A stretch of 64,000 bases of DNA from Symbiodinium natans (taxonomy: Eukaryota > Sar > Dinophyceae > Suessiales > Symbiodiniaceae): the NCBI GenBank assembly GCA_905221605.1, contig CAJNDS010000868.1, positions 60,001-124,000 on the forward strand. Direction: 5' to 3'. The notes under the pieces were generated by a model. It made no database searches and was not told where the DNA came from. It saw nothing but the letters and a program-made list of their open reading frames with translations. Made by a program: the position numbers and the translations under genes. Of this stretch, positions 10,301-19,280 are shown in pieces. The first letter of the stretch is position 1. The number at the start of each line of letters is the position of its first letter.

Positions 10301-11432
10301 CAAGGACCAGGCCTTGTGGGGTACCATGTGCAGAAAGGTGAAGGATTGTGGTGTCTTTCCGTGTTGCAATTCCGTACGATAGGCTGCGTTGAAGGCTTGC
10401 TGCCGTCAGGGGGCGAGCTGCCAAGGAGGGTCCATTGGGTGATTCGACCGAGGCCGTCACAAGGCTTCTCCACTCTTGCTCGAAGTCGAGGCTTGGCAGA
10501 GGTGTAGCTCCACGGGAGGCATCAATGCGGCAGAGCGGGGAGGCGTACAACATCAACAGGGAACTGGACTTCGTCGCCAGGTTCACGGCCTCAGGCGACT
10601 TGGCAACGACACAAGGAACAGGAAGAACGGGCTCGGCTGCGGCCTGGAAGGACACACCAAGCTCACAGGGAGACCGGGGTCGTTCTGGTGTTAGTGACTC
10701 CTCACTGTCGCGTGAGTTCTCCGAAGCTCGCCGAGCGGGTTCCTCGGTGTCTGGGTACAACTCTGCCTCCGGCTCAGACTCGGTCGCCGTGGCCGTCACT
10801 GTCGCAGGCGTCGCGGGCACCGGAGGATTTCCGGCTGACATCGTGGTCGTGGTCTCCTCTTCCCCGATGAAGAAGTACTCGGTTGCAGCAGCTCCAAGCT
10901 GCGGCAAACTTGCATCCATCGGCACATCAGAATGGATGGAGGCGTGTCCAATCGTCTCCGAGTCTGGAACCACGTGATACGACGGATCCATGCATCCGGA
11001 TGTGCACAGCAGTTTGCGAAGGTGCGGAACTATGCAGTACGTCAGAGGGAAGAGTACACCCACGATGCCCAAGGCCGCCATCAGCCAACCTGACCATCCT
11101 TGCTCAACGCTCCTATCGAAAGGGAGTTGCTCCTTCTGCATGGCATTCTCTTCTTGCGCATCCGACTTCAATGCCACGCTGGCAGGCTCATCCCATGTTT
11201 TGGGGAGGAGCTGGCCAGAGGAGAAGGGGCTTGCCCTCAGATTGTATATCGCACTTTGGCGTCTTGCATTGGTGTGACTCTCTACGCTTCCTTCTTGGGT
11301 CAATCGGCGCACTTTTAACTTGGGACTTTCTGGCGATGGTGCGCACGAGCCCGTCCAGCAAAGGTAGCTGAGGAAAAAGAAAGGGCCGAGGCAAATGCTC
11401 ACCGAAAGGCGCAGGCTTAGCTTGCGCAGCAT
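4347..11432 (-). CDS. CHAT protease-like / NB-ARC (STAND) multi-domain protein, spliced
   Basis: A spliced minus-strand gene combining a CHAT (caspase-clan) domain with an NB-ARC-like STAND switch. Exons I can place: 11432-9996 (signal/TM, linker, CHAT), 9757-9729, 9389-9345 (ELPEDFTGR box), 9242-9199 (HLDKRRFVTV), 8911-8883 (KSAVLDAAL, just after the P-loop), 5428-5354 (ILRHCPNLRIVLSS, like the RNBS-B strand), 5145-5107 (VVHYELEGLKPVE), 4872-4819 (DAARLFLRRAQRPL), 4734-4696, 4493-4437 (LIASHPAVARLKGAPQ) and 4361-4347 (ALIEL). Phases agree across 11432-9199 and from 5145 to 4819. The remaining joins are less complete. The first half of the P-loop and the kinase-2 motif are not securely found; LCVLDVEH near 7967-7935 is a candidate. 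In known families NB-ARC domains are nucleotide-driven oligomerisation switches and CHAT domains are cysteine proteases. Together they suggest an NLR-like regulator of proteolysis. The C-terminal end is not defined. Confidence 0.72.
6152..6176. repeat. Homopolymer tract G25
   Basis: An uninterrupted run of 25 G, then AGGG. It sits in the putative long intron of the CHAT-NB-ARC gene. The length is prone to assembly error. Confidence 0.9.
6463..6504. repeat. Tandem CCTTCCTA-type repeat
   Basis: About five copies of an 8-bp pyrimidine-rich unit (CTACCTTC). A (CT)n run follows at about 6653-6670. Confidence 0.8.
7121..7271. mobile_element. MITE-like element with 25-bp terminal inverted repeats
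   Basis: Positions 7121-7145 begin AAAGGAGGGACCCTTA. Positions 7247-7271 are their reverse complement with one mismatch in 25. The 101 bp between are AT-rich and include a (TA)8-type tract near 7171-7190. There is no coding capacity. Short length, terminal inverted repeats and an AT-rich core fit a non-autonomous DNA transposon (MITE). A target-site duplication is not evident at the ends I chose. The element lies inside what I read as a long intron of the CHAT-NB-ARC gene. Confidence 0.6.
7637..7665. repeat. Interstitial telomere-type repeat (CCCTAAA)n
   Basis: Four near-perfect units of CCCTAAA, the complement of the TTTAGGG telomere repeat of plants and several dinoflagellates. It lies within the long putative intron of the CHAT-NB-ARC gene, so it is interstitial and not a chromosome end. 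Confidence 0.85.
9919..9945. repeat. (TA)n tract with one GTG interruption
   Basis: A simple TATATA tract in the intron between exon 1 and exon 2 of the CHAT-NB-ARC gene. Confidence 0.7.
9996..11432 (-). CDS. Exon 1 of the CHAT-NB-ARC gene: membrane segments, linker and CHAT domain
   Basis: A single 1437-nt exon (479 codons). Residues 8-27 are hydrophobic after a basic start, so a signal peptide or anchor. Residues 113-138 form a second membrane segment followed by PHLRK. Residues 185-275 are an acidic Ser/Thr/Pro-rich linker. The CHAT domain starts near 285. The catalytic histidine is expected at His369 in ILHLSAHG and the cysteine at Cys413 in VVVNACQS; these are the two hallmark motifs of the family. 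The domain runs on to TSLRCQPGIPQE. There the frame meets GAG|GCGCGT, a GC donor of the kind used throughout this window, and the next exon (9757-9729) continues in phase. The ATG at 11432 is chosen because a basic N-terminus and hydrophobic segment follow at once. With two membrane segments the CHAT domain could face the cytosol, but this is inference. Confidence 0.85.
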
Positions 11433-11946
11433 CGCACTCGATCGATGGCTTCAATGCTAAAGCATTTTCCTAAGGGAAGGACAGTGGTGTGGTGTAAGGT
11501 GCGACGAACACTGTTGTTGTATCATGAATAAAACGGCACATGGCGGCATCGCTCCTGACTTCAACCGATGTCACCGAGCCGTTTTGTCACATGAAGGCTC
11601 TGGCGCACTTGAGCCAGAGCCTGCGAAGGTAGCTCACATTCCTGTATGCACAGCAGCGCAACAGATTCTAGACTGCGCAATCCTGAGCTCATCTGAGCTG
11701 AGTACCTTCAGCTTCTTCCATGTAAGACTTCTGGCGGACAGGCCTTTGCCCTTGGTCCATAGAGCCGCCAAGTCCTGCAGGTTTCCCCTCTCTTTGAACT
11801 CTGCGGCTTCCCCTTTTTCGCATCTCAGGGTCCTCGAGCGGCGGATCGCGGCGAGCCTTCTCTATTCTCTTCTGCACGACATACTCCTGGCTGCACAACC
11901 ACATCAAGGATACACGACGTCAGCAGATTTACGACTCTCTGATGGG

Positions 11947-12625
11947 CTATGCCCGCAAGGGGAGGACATGGGAGGACAGGATCTCCTGCAGTGCATCCAG
12001 GTCCAGCTGGAAATTGGAGGGCTCAAGGGCGAGCACCTTGAACGAAGCCACTGGCAGTTTGCACCCAAGACACAAGGGAACCAACGCGTCCCTTGAGCGG
12101 CCCATTCAAAATCAACATGTCAGAAGCAGGGTATATATTTCTTGTACCCCTGAAAGGACACCAGGTATATACACTCACCAATGTTTAAAAGGAACCTTAT
12201 ATACACTCACCAAAAACAGTAATATGTACCCTGTTTCAAATGTCAACTCCAGCACCTTGGCATCAGCATAGCCGGCGCTGCCCCCGCTGCCCAGCTGAAG
12301 GGTGACCTCTCAACATCTCTCAGCTCAAGTGCCGATTCGCGGTTGCCAGAAACTGCGTCATCTGCGGCCTCAAAGCGACCAGTGTCATAGGGCCCACCGG
12401 TGACCACTCCTTTCTTGCCGTTGTACCTGAGGTCATTCGCGTTCAAGCAAGCATGCATCTCTGCAATTGCATCTCCTACTCTCCGCTAAAGAAGAGATCT
12501 GGTTGCGGCTCAGCTTGCTCAGGCTTCTTCTGAAGACCCTTGATGATGACCGGGGCTCCTCTGAAGATCCCCTTCGCCTGCGAAATACGAGGGTAGGCAC
12601 TGCACTTCGTGAATCCTGAGCTCAT
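11947..12625 (-). CDS. Small protein with a dinoflagellate KPE-YNGKKGVV-GRFE domain
   Basis: A short spliced gene. Exon 12625-12519 starts with ATG (MSSGFTKC...) and ends in VIIKGLQKKP plus GA, phase 2, at a GC donor. Exon 12426-12369 begins AG|G and restores the frame as E-YNGKKGVVTGGPYDTGRFE, ending at another GC donor. The last exon, 12036 to the TAG at 11947-11949, reads VLALEPSNFQLDLDALQEIL. The order (a VIIKGL strand, Pro-Glu, NGKKGVV, GRF, then a LALEPSN-like end) looks like a small SH3-like barrel module that I associate with many dinoflagellate proteins of unknown role. A middle exon between 12369 and 12036 is still missing from my reading. No catalytic residues are visible and no function is assigned. 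Confidence 0.5.
12128..12235. repeat. AT-rich element with imperfect inverted ends
   Basis: The ends CAGGGTATATAT and ATATGTACCCTG are inverted copies with two mismatches. Between them a TATACACTCACC motif occurs twice. It could be a degenerate MITE; there is no coding content. Confidence 0.3.
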
Positions 12626-12639
12626 CTTGAGGTACTCTT

Positions 12640-14170
12640 GTGTTTTGCGCCTCAGCATCCTGGACTGATGTCCCCTTTGAATCCTCCATGGAGCTGCGTG
12701 ATTTGCACAGAAGCAAGTGGTGACCTGCAAGTAGTAATACTAAGTAGTACGAGACATGACGGCACGTGTCCCATGTTATTCAGTCTATGGACAAGATAGT
12801 GCAAAACTAGGTGGCTCCAGTTTGTAGGCATCTCCGCTGGCAACGCTGCTAATTATGGAGTTGAAGCATTCATGCACAGAGCTCGAACCAAAGCACCGAC
12901 GGTCGGAGCCATCAGCACAAGAGCCATCTGCGCAAAGCTCTGCACAACTGTGGAAGGGGGCGCTGCACATTGCCAACACCACCACTCTTCCCAAAAGCGT
13001 CAAAGCACAAACATGGAGTGACAACGGCCAAGTAAATGCAACATCAGCGTTACCCCGATCTCGTCAGCCTTCTTCAGCCAACTCCGAACCTCCCCTGCCA
13101 AAACCTAGCGAACGCGCCGTGACGAAACTAAACACGTCGCTCCCGTCCGGCCGCCCTTCGGAAATGGGTTGCCAAGGGTCGCCTCACCGCGTGCCCCGAC
13201 CCGACCCAACAGATGCAAAACCACCCGGGTTCAAAATGCGTTGTCAAGAGCCCATCTCCTAATTTGGGCATCGAAGGCCCGAGAGGTCTGGAAGTCTAGA
13301 AGAAATCAGAGATCTCCAGCAGATACTCCAAATCCCAGCCAACAATCACAAGCCAGCAACTGGACACATGAACAGGTCAGGCAACCATCCAAACGCCTGC
13401 CTTTGTTCATTCCACGTCAATGCATGTAGATGCAAGTGAAACCTTCTTACTTTCGAGACTCTTTGATCTACAAATTGACCGCGCAGACTTAGACGTGGAA
13501 TGTTTTGCTGATGTGCAGCGGTGAAATTTCCCAGACTTGTGCTAAGCCTGCGAAGCCCGCTAAGCCCGCTAAGCCGGTAAGGTGTGCAAATTGAGCGAGG
13601 CGGGGAACTCAGTACTCTTCAGCACCGCTCTGCATCCTGGACAGGCGACACGACCGACAGTTTCAGCAGCAGCAGCAGCAGCAGCAGTGAAACGAAACTC
13701 AGTTCGTGGCACTCCAGGCGATATGGCGTCCCCTGAAACGGCTCCGTCGTTTGCGGTCCCGGCGCCTGCATTGGTCAGCACAAGGATAGCGCAAGCTCAA
13801 CGAGCACCGGAAGTGGCACCTGCTCTTCCAGGTTTCTGGGGACTCCGGAAAAGGGAGTGGGGCCGGCCTTTGGTGGAGGCACCGAGGCTTCTAAGGCTGG
13901 GTCGCTCGGGCTGAGGCTGATCAGGCTGACTCAGGCTGTGGCTGGGCCGTGCCCCCTGAATTCCTCGGAAGCATCTGCACATATCCGCACGCCTCTCTCT
14001 TCTGTATCGGTGAGCCGTTGACAGCAACGACCCAGCTCGGGGGCATGCGTTTGGTCGCAGGAGGCTGTTCGGGTCGCTCCCAGGCGCATTCACAAACAGC
14101 CTCGCAGGCGCGTTTGCCCAGACGTGCCCCCACGCCGTTACCAACACAACCACACACACACAACAATCAG
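12640..14170. other. Non-coding stretch
   Basis: No gene is supported on either strand. Open frames here lack family features. A short (CAG)n run (about 13665-13686) encodes only poly-Ala/Ser shadows. Confidence 0.5.
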
Positions 14171-14174
14171 CCAA

Positions 14175-14262
<88 letters not shown>
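14175..14262. repeat. (CA)44 microsatellite
   Basis: A pure CA run of about 88 bp. It creates spurious open frames of poly-His/Thr and poly-Val/Cys on the two strands. Confidence 0.95.
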
Positions 14263-14264
<2 letters not shown>

Positions 14265-14269
14265 CAAGG

Positions 14270-15290
14270 GCCCTTGCCACGGATCGCCGAGAGCTCCAGC
14301 CCTCTCCGCAAGCTCCTGGCCAGTTTGGAGGTGTTGCAAATCCACAATGCACAATGCTGAGGCAGCCAGAAGCGACGAGCAATGAAACATGTTGCACCAT
14401 GTCGCATCCTGGTCTCTCAGAAGTGATGGCTGTCCCAGTTCTCCTGCCTGACATACATGCAGCAGGAGAGCTGACTACCCAAGAGAACCTTCGAACATTT
14501 TGAAACGCCGGGGGGCCTCGATCCGAACAATGAGACTCCAGATGATGAAGGCAAAGTAGCCCATAACGGCTGGCAAGGGGAACTGCATTCACAGGGACAG
14601 ACCCACAAGTGAGCTTTTTGTGAGCTCGCACGGAGGACTGGGGAGTTGCATGGGCTTCGCACAATCCAGCGAAACAGAGTTGGTTTTATATTCATTGGGG
14701 GGCAACACGGTTTCCTCCACGGGCCGTCTGTTATGCAAGCCCGGTACCATAAACGAAAAGAGGCCTCAGGAAGGAAATATCTTTGCCTGCACTTGTCTTC
14801 CCGAAAGTGCCCATGTGCAGCCTAGGGTGGCAGACCTCCAACTCATCTGCTTCACCCTCAGCTGGTAAAGGACTCGGCAAGAAGATCACTTGGACGATGA
14901 GACGGCCAGGTTGTCCATCGACCCACGGGGCGAAGCTGCGCAGATGCATCATCGCGAAAGCCCCAGGCCGGATTCTTGATGCTTCTGATTCTCTTTAAGC
15001 ATTTCAGGGATGGGTACTGTAGCAGTTTGCAGTTTAAACAATGCCTTGTGTTCACAGTAGAAGAGATGTGAAGAGAGAATCAGATCGCTGGGCAGCAGCA
15101 CCCGGGTGTTGTGGGCCCGCTCTCGGCTCACCGTTCGCACTTCAAGGCGCGCAGAAGTCAAGAGGTGTCCCAAGCATCGCAAACAAGCCAAGTAGCACTT
15201 GTTTTGGCAGGGGCTCACTTTCCCTCTGCATTTCAAAAAAAAAGACGGCTCTTGGATGGGTTCTTCGTGCATCTCGTCTCGGGGGGATCC
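14270..15290. other. Non-coding stretch
   Basis: Nothing recognisable between the CA microsatellite and the C-rich satellite block. No conserved motif was seen in any frame. Confidence 0.45.
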
Positions 15291-15410
15291 TTCGTGGTGT
15301 CCCAGGTCCTCCCTCTCCTCCCCCTCCTCCCTCCCCTTCCTCCCCTCCCTCCCATGTGAATATCCGCCGACCCCAGCCGGGGGCGGCGTCAGTGAAGACC
15401 CATTGCCCCT

Positions 15411-16200
15411 ACCACCTACTCCACCCCATCCAAAGCTCTGGCCCATGCTCCCACTCTCCATCCCCTTGACCTACCCCTCATGGACCCAGCTCCCTACCCC
15501 TTACCCCTCACGCACCCTGCCCCGCCGCCCATGCCCCTCATGGATCCATGGGTTCTGGCCCCACGGCTCCCCTCCGCCCCTACCCCCACCACCCACGCAC
15601 CCGCTCCCCGCCCATCCGCCCTTCCCGCTCCGCATACATTCCCCTTGCGCAAGCCCCCCACGCACCCCGCCATGCTTTTCATGGACCCATGGCTCCTGGT
15701 CCTATTCTTCATCCCTTGAGCTGCTCCACCCCCACCACCTACTCCACCCCATCCAAAGCTCCACTCTCCATCCCCTTGACCTACCCTTCATGGACCCAGC
15801 TCCCTACCCCTTACCCCTCACGCACCCTGCCCCGCCGCCCATGCCCCTTATGGATCCATGGGTTCTGGCCCCACGGCTCCCCTCCGCCCCTACCCCCACC
15901 ACCCACGCACCCGCTCCCCGCCCATCCGCCCTTCCCGCTCCGCATACATTCCCCTTGCCCAAGCCCCCCACGCACCCCGCCATGCTTTTCATGGACCCAT
16001 GGCTCCTGGTCCTATTCTTCATCCCTTGAGCTGCTCCACCCCCACCACCTACTCCACCCCATCCAAAGCTCCACTCTCCATCCCCTTGACCTACCCCTCA
16101 TGGACCCAGCTCCCTTCCCCTTACCCCTCACGCACCCTGCCCCGCCGCCCATGCCCCTCATGGATCCATGGGTTCTGGCCCCACGGCTCCCCTCCGCCCC
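15411..16200. repeat. 310-bp tandem repeat, about 2.5 copies
   Basis: Landmarks recur at exactly 310 bp. TGGACCCAGCTCCC occurs at 15481, 15791 and 16101. CTGCTCCACCCCCACCAC occurs at 15721 and 16031. Copies are nearly identical, with only scattered changes. The third copy is truncated and runs into CACTCCC-rich sequence at about 16200. High identity suggests recent amplification or an assembly effect. Confidence 0.9.
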
Positions 16201-16506
16201 TCACTCCCTAATCCAACACCAACCCTCACTCCCCCCTCCACAGTCACCCCCCCCCCCACCCCACCCCCACCCCCGACATTCCTTCACTCCACCCGCACCC
16301 ACCCACCCCACCCCCCACTCCCACCCCGCCCCCCACCCCCTCCCACTCCCCTGTCCTCCGCCGTGGCCTCCAATCTTGAGTGTTTTTCAGGGGTTCCCAT
16401 GGCCGCGCCCGCCCTGGCCCCCCCCCCCCCCACTCCCCCTCCCAAACTCGTCCCCTTACCGCTTCCAACGCCCCCCCCCTCCTGGCCTCCGCCTCTCTCA
16501 CCCCCC

Positions 16507-16606
16507 NNNNNNNNNNNNNNNNNNNNNNNNNNNNNNNNNNNNNNNNNNNNNNNNNNNNNNNNNNNNNNNNNNNNNNNNNNNNNNNNNNNNNNNNNNNNNN
16601 NNNNNN
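16507..16606. other. Assembly gap (100 N)
   Basis: Exactly 100 N inside the C-rich satellite, the usual placeholder for a gap of unknown size. Distances across it are not reliable. Confidence 0.99.
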
Positions 16607-17769
16607 CCCCCCCACTCCCCTGTCCTCCGCCTGTAGGCCTAGCCCCACCCCCTACGCCGCTCCTGATCAATCTCTAGTGTTTGAGGGGTTCCAATGCACG
16701 CCCGCCCTGACCGCTCTCCCCGCTCTCACCGCTCTCATCGCTCCGCTTCCCTATGTGCCCGAGTCACTCCCTAATCCAACACCAACCCTCACCCCCCGCC
16801 CCCACCCCACCCCCACCCCCGACATTCCTTCACTCCACCCGCACCCACCCACCCCACCCCCCACTCCCAACCCACCCCCCACCCCCTCCCACTCCCCTGT
16901 CCTCCGCCTGTGGGCCTCCAATCTTTAGTGTTTTAGGGGTTCCAATGCACGCCCGCCCTGACCGCCCTCCCCGCTCTCACCGCTCTCATCGCTCCGCCTC
17001 CCTATGATGCGAGTTACTCCCAACCACTCTCCACCTACCTCACCTCCTGCACCTACCCCTCCACTTCCCCTCTCACCCCCCACTCCCCCACCCCCGCCCC
17101 CCCCCACTCCCCTGTCCTCTGCCTGTCGGCCTCTACTCCGCCTGACCAATGTCGCCCGCCGCCCCACCCCGCCCACCACCCACCCCCACCCCCCTCCACG
17201 CCCTCTCCTTCCATGGTCCTCCCCCCCCCCCCCCCCCCCCCCACCCCCCCACCCCCCCACCCCCCGCACACGCCCCCCCCACGCCTGCTCCGCTCCCCCC
17301 TTCCCTCTGACCCTGCGTGTCCTCTTCCTTCCACTCCCCCACCCACCCCTCCCCCACCCGCCCCCCACTCCCTCTCTGTGCTCCCATCCCTGCCCTCACC
17401 GCTCTCATCACTACCCCCTCCCCACCCTCTGCCTAGACCCACCCTTCCCTGCCACTTTTTCTCCACCCACTCTCCACTTACCTCACCTCCTGCACCTACC
17501 CCTCCACTTCCCCTCTCACCCCCCACTCCCCCACCCCGCCTCTACTCCGCCTGACCAATGTCGCCCGCCGCCCCTCCCCGCTCTCACCGCTCACCGCTCT
17601 CATCACTATCCCCTCCCCACCCTCTGCCCTTGCCCGTCCTCCTTCCCTGCCACTTTTTCTCCAGCTACTTCCCACTTACCTCACTTGCCCTTGCCACTTT
17701 TTCTCAGCTACCTCACTTGCCCTTGCTACTTACCTCACCTCCTCCACCTACCTCTCCACTTCCCCTCTC

Positions 17770-17770
<1 letters not shown>

Positions 17771-17845
<75 letters not shown>
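17771..17845. repeat. Poly-C tract (75 nt)
   Basis: An uninterrupted C75 run. A shorter C tract occurs at 17221-17242. The length is uncertain in any assembly. Confidence 0.9.
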
Positions 17846-18197
17846 ACTCCCCTGTCCTCTGCCTGTAGTCTCCTACTGCGCATGTCAGGATTCCAATCCA
17901 GCCCGCCGCCCCTCCCCGCTCTCACCCCCCACCCCCCCTCCCACCCCCCCCCACCCTGCCGCCTACTCTGCCCCCCCCTTCCTCCTGCTTGTTCCAACTT
18001 GGCGTCCCCCGCCCCGCCCATCCATGGCCCATGCCCTTCGACCCCCGCCACCTACTCCTTCGCCTCCTCCCACCCCCCACCCCTTCCCCCTCCCAACATA
18101 TATAAGTGCATATACCCCCCCCCTGCCCCGGTCGCGGATGGCCTCTCAGCACACTACCGACTAAGCCCTCCTAATGCCCTTGAAACCCTGAACGCTC

Positions 18198-18264
18198 AAC
18201 CCTAAGCCCTAAACCCTAAGCCCTAAACCCTAGGCCCTAAACCCGAAACCCTAAACCCTAAACC
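18198..18264. repeat. Degenerate interstitial telomere-type repeats
   Basis: About nine units of CCCTAAA with CCCTAAG, CCCTAGG and CCCGAAA variants, lying at the right edge of the C-rich satellite block. Degeneracy indicates an old interstitial array. Confidence 0.85.
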
Positions 18265-18269
18265 GTAGA

Positions 18270-19275
18270 CCGCTCACTCTCCTCCTGCCTCTGCGAATTC
18301 GTCGAAAGATGGCCTGCCATCCTTGTTCTTGTCCGGTTTGCGCGGAGCATCAGGTTGAGGGGTCGGCGGCACTGGCGGTAGCCATTAAATAAGATAAACC
18401 TCCATTTTGCAAGGGCAACGACTGAACATGCTGGCGAGCACTTGCAAACTGAGAAATCCGAGTACTTGCAAACGGAGAAATCCAAAACAAAGATGTCAAG
18501 ACGCACGGCACTGCCTCCTTGCACGAGGAACATCGCAAAAATATGCACCTTCAACGAGAAGCAGAACACAGGCCAGGGCAAAGAAAAGGAAACCTTCCCT
18601 GAGAGGGCCTGGAAGGTCCCGCAGCTCATTTTCCTGACACGGCACAGAAAGGAACTGCATCGTATGGCAGCACAGACCTCTCAGACCGCACCTTAAAAGC
18701 CCAAAGCCCAAAGCCCAACACGCTGAGGCTGCGACTGAATTTCCTTCTGGGGGTGGAGCTTCTGGAGCATCTCAAGCTCTTGGCAGCCCTGGCTCAGGGA
18801 ATCTTCGCTTGCTTTCAGGGGCTCTCCAGAGTCCATGTGGGGCCTTCACCAAGCCGACAACGAGCTCTAAGCAGATCATGACCAAGTAGCAGAGGTGGTA
18901 GAGGAGCAACACACGCAGTCTCTCCTGGCATCGGGTCGAGTGTCACAAAGGTATCAAACACAAAAAGATTCCCCCACCCATTTTCAACTCTCTGCATGGA
19001 CAGGCTGTTTCTTCCAACGCCTACAGCTGTTCACAAGAGGTATAGGCAACAAGAAGGCCGCACGGTGAGAAACTGTCGGGTGAGAATCGTCCATAAGTCA
19101 ATAAAGTCGGCATAAGGCATAAGCATACATAGCTGGAAAATGATTGCTGAGCCCACATTGTGGCGCAGAACAGAGAACACTTGATTACAGCTTTGGCCAC
19201 CTATCTAGGCAGCAAAGTTTGAGTACATTGTTTGGCGGCGAGGTGGCGCGCCATTGAGCGGCGGTCAGAAGGCGC
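18270..19275. other. Non-coding stretch downstream of malate dehydrogenase
   Basis: No gene is supported. This is the 3' flank of the minus-strand malate dehydrogenase. A short direct duplication (GAGTACTTGCAAA-like) lies at 18440-18475. Confidence 0.45.
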
Positions 19276-19280
19276 TGCTC

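Larger units (their letters stand above)
15300..18200. repeat. C-rich, CCT/CCAC-type satellite block
   Basis: About 2.9 kb in which the plus strand is strongly enriched in C with A and T interruptions and almost no G-runs. It contains the 310-bp tandem array, a degenerate repeat of about 240-300 bp carrying CACTCCCCTGTCCTCCGCC-like boxes, the N gap and a long poly-C tract. Long proline-rich open frames are a by-product of composition. Confidence 0.8.

Noticed and set aside
14124-14407. Poly-His/Thr and poly-Val/Cys open frames
   Set aside because: Translation of the (CA)n microsatellite.
15199-18205. Long proline-rich open frames (up to 386 codons) on the plus strand
   Set aside because: They arise from C-rich satellite composition. 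All three plus frames are open at once, one frame runs across the N gap, and no domain is visible.
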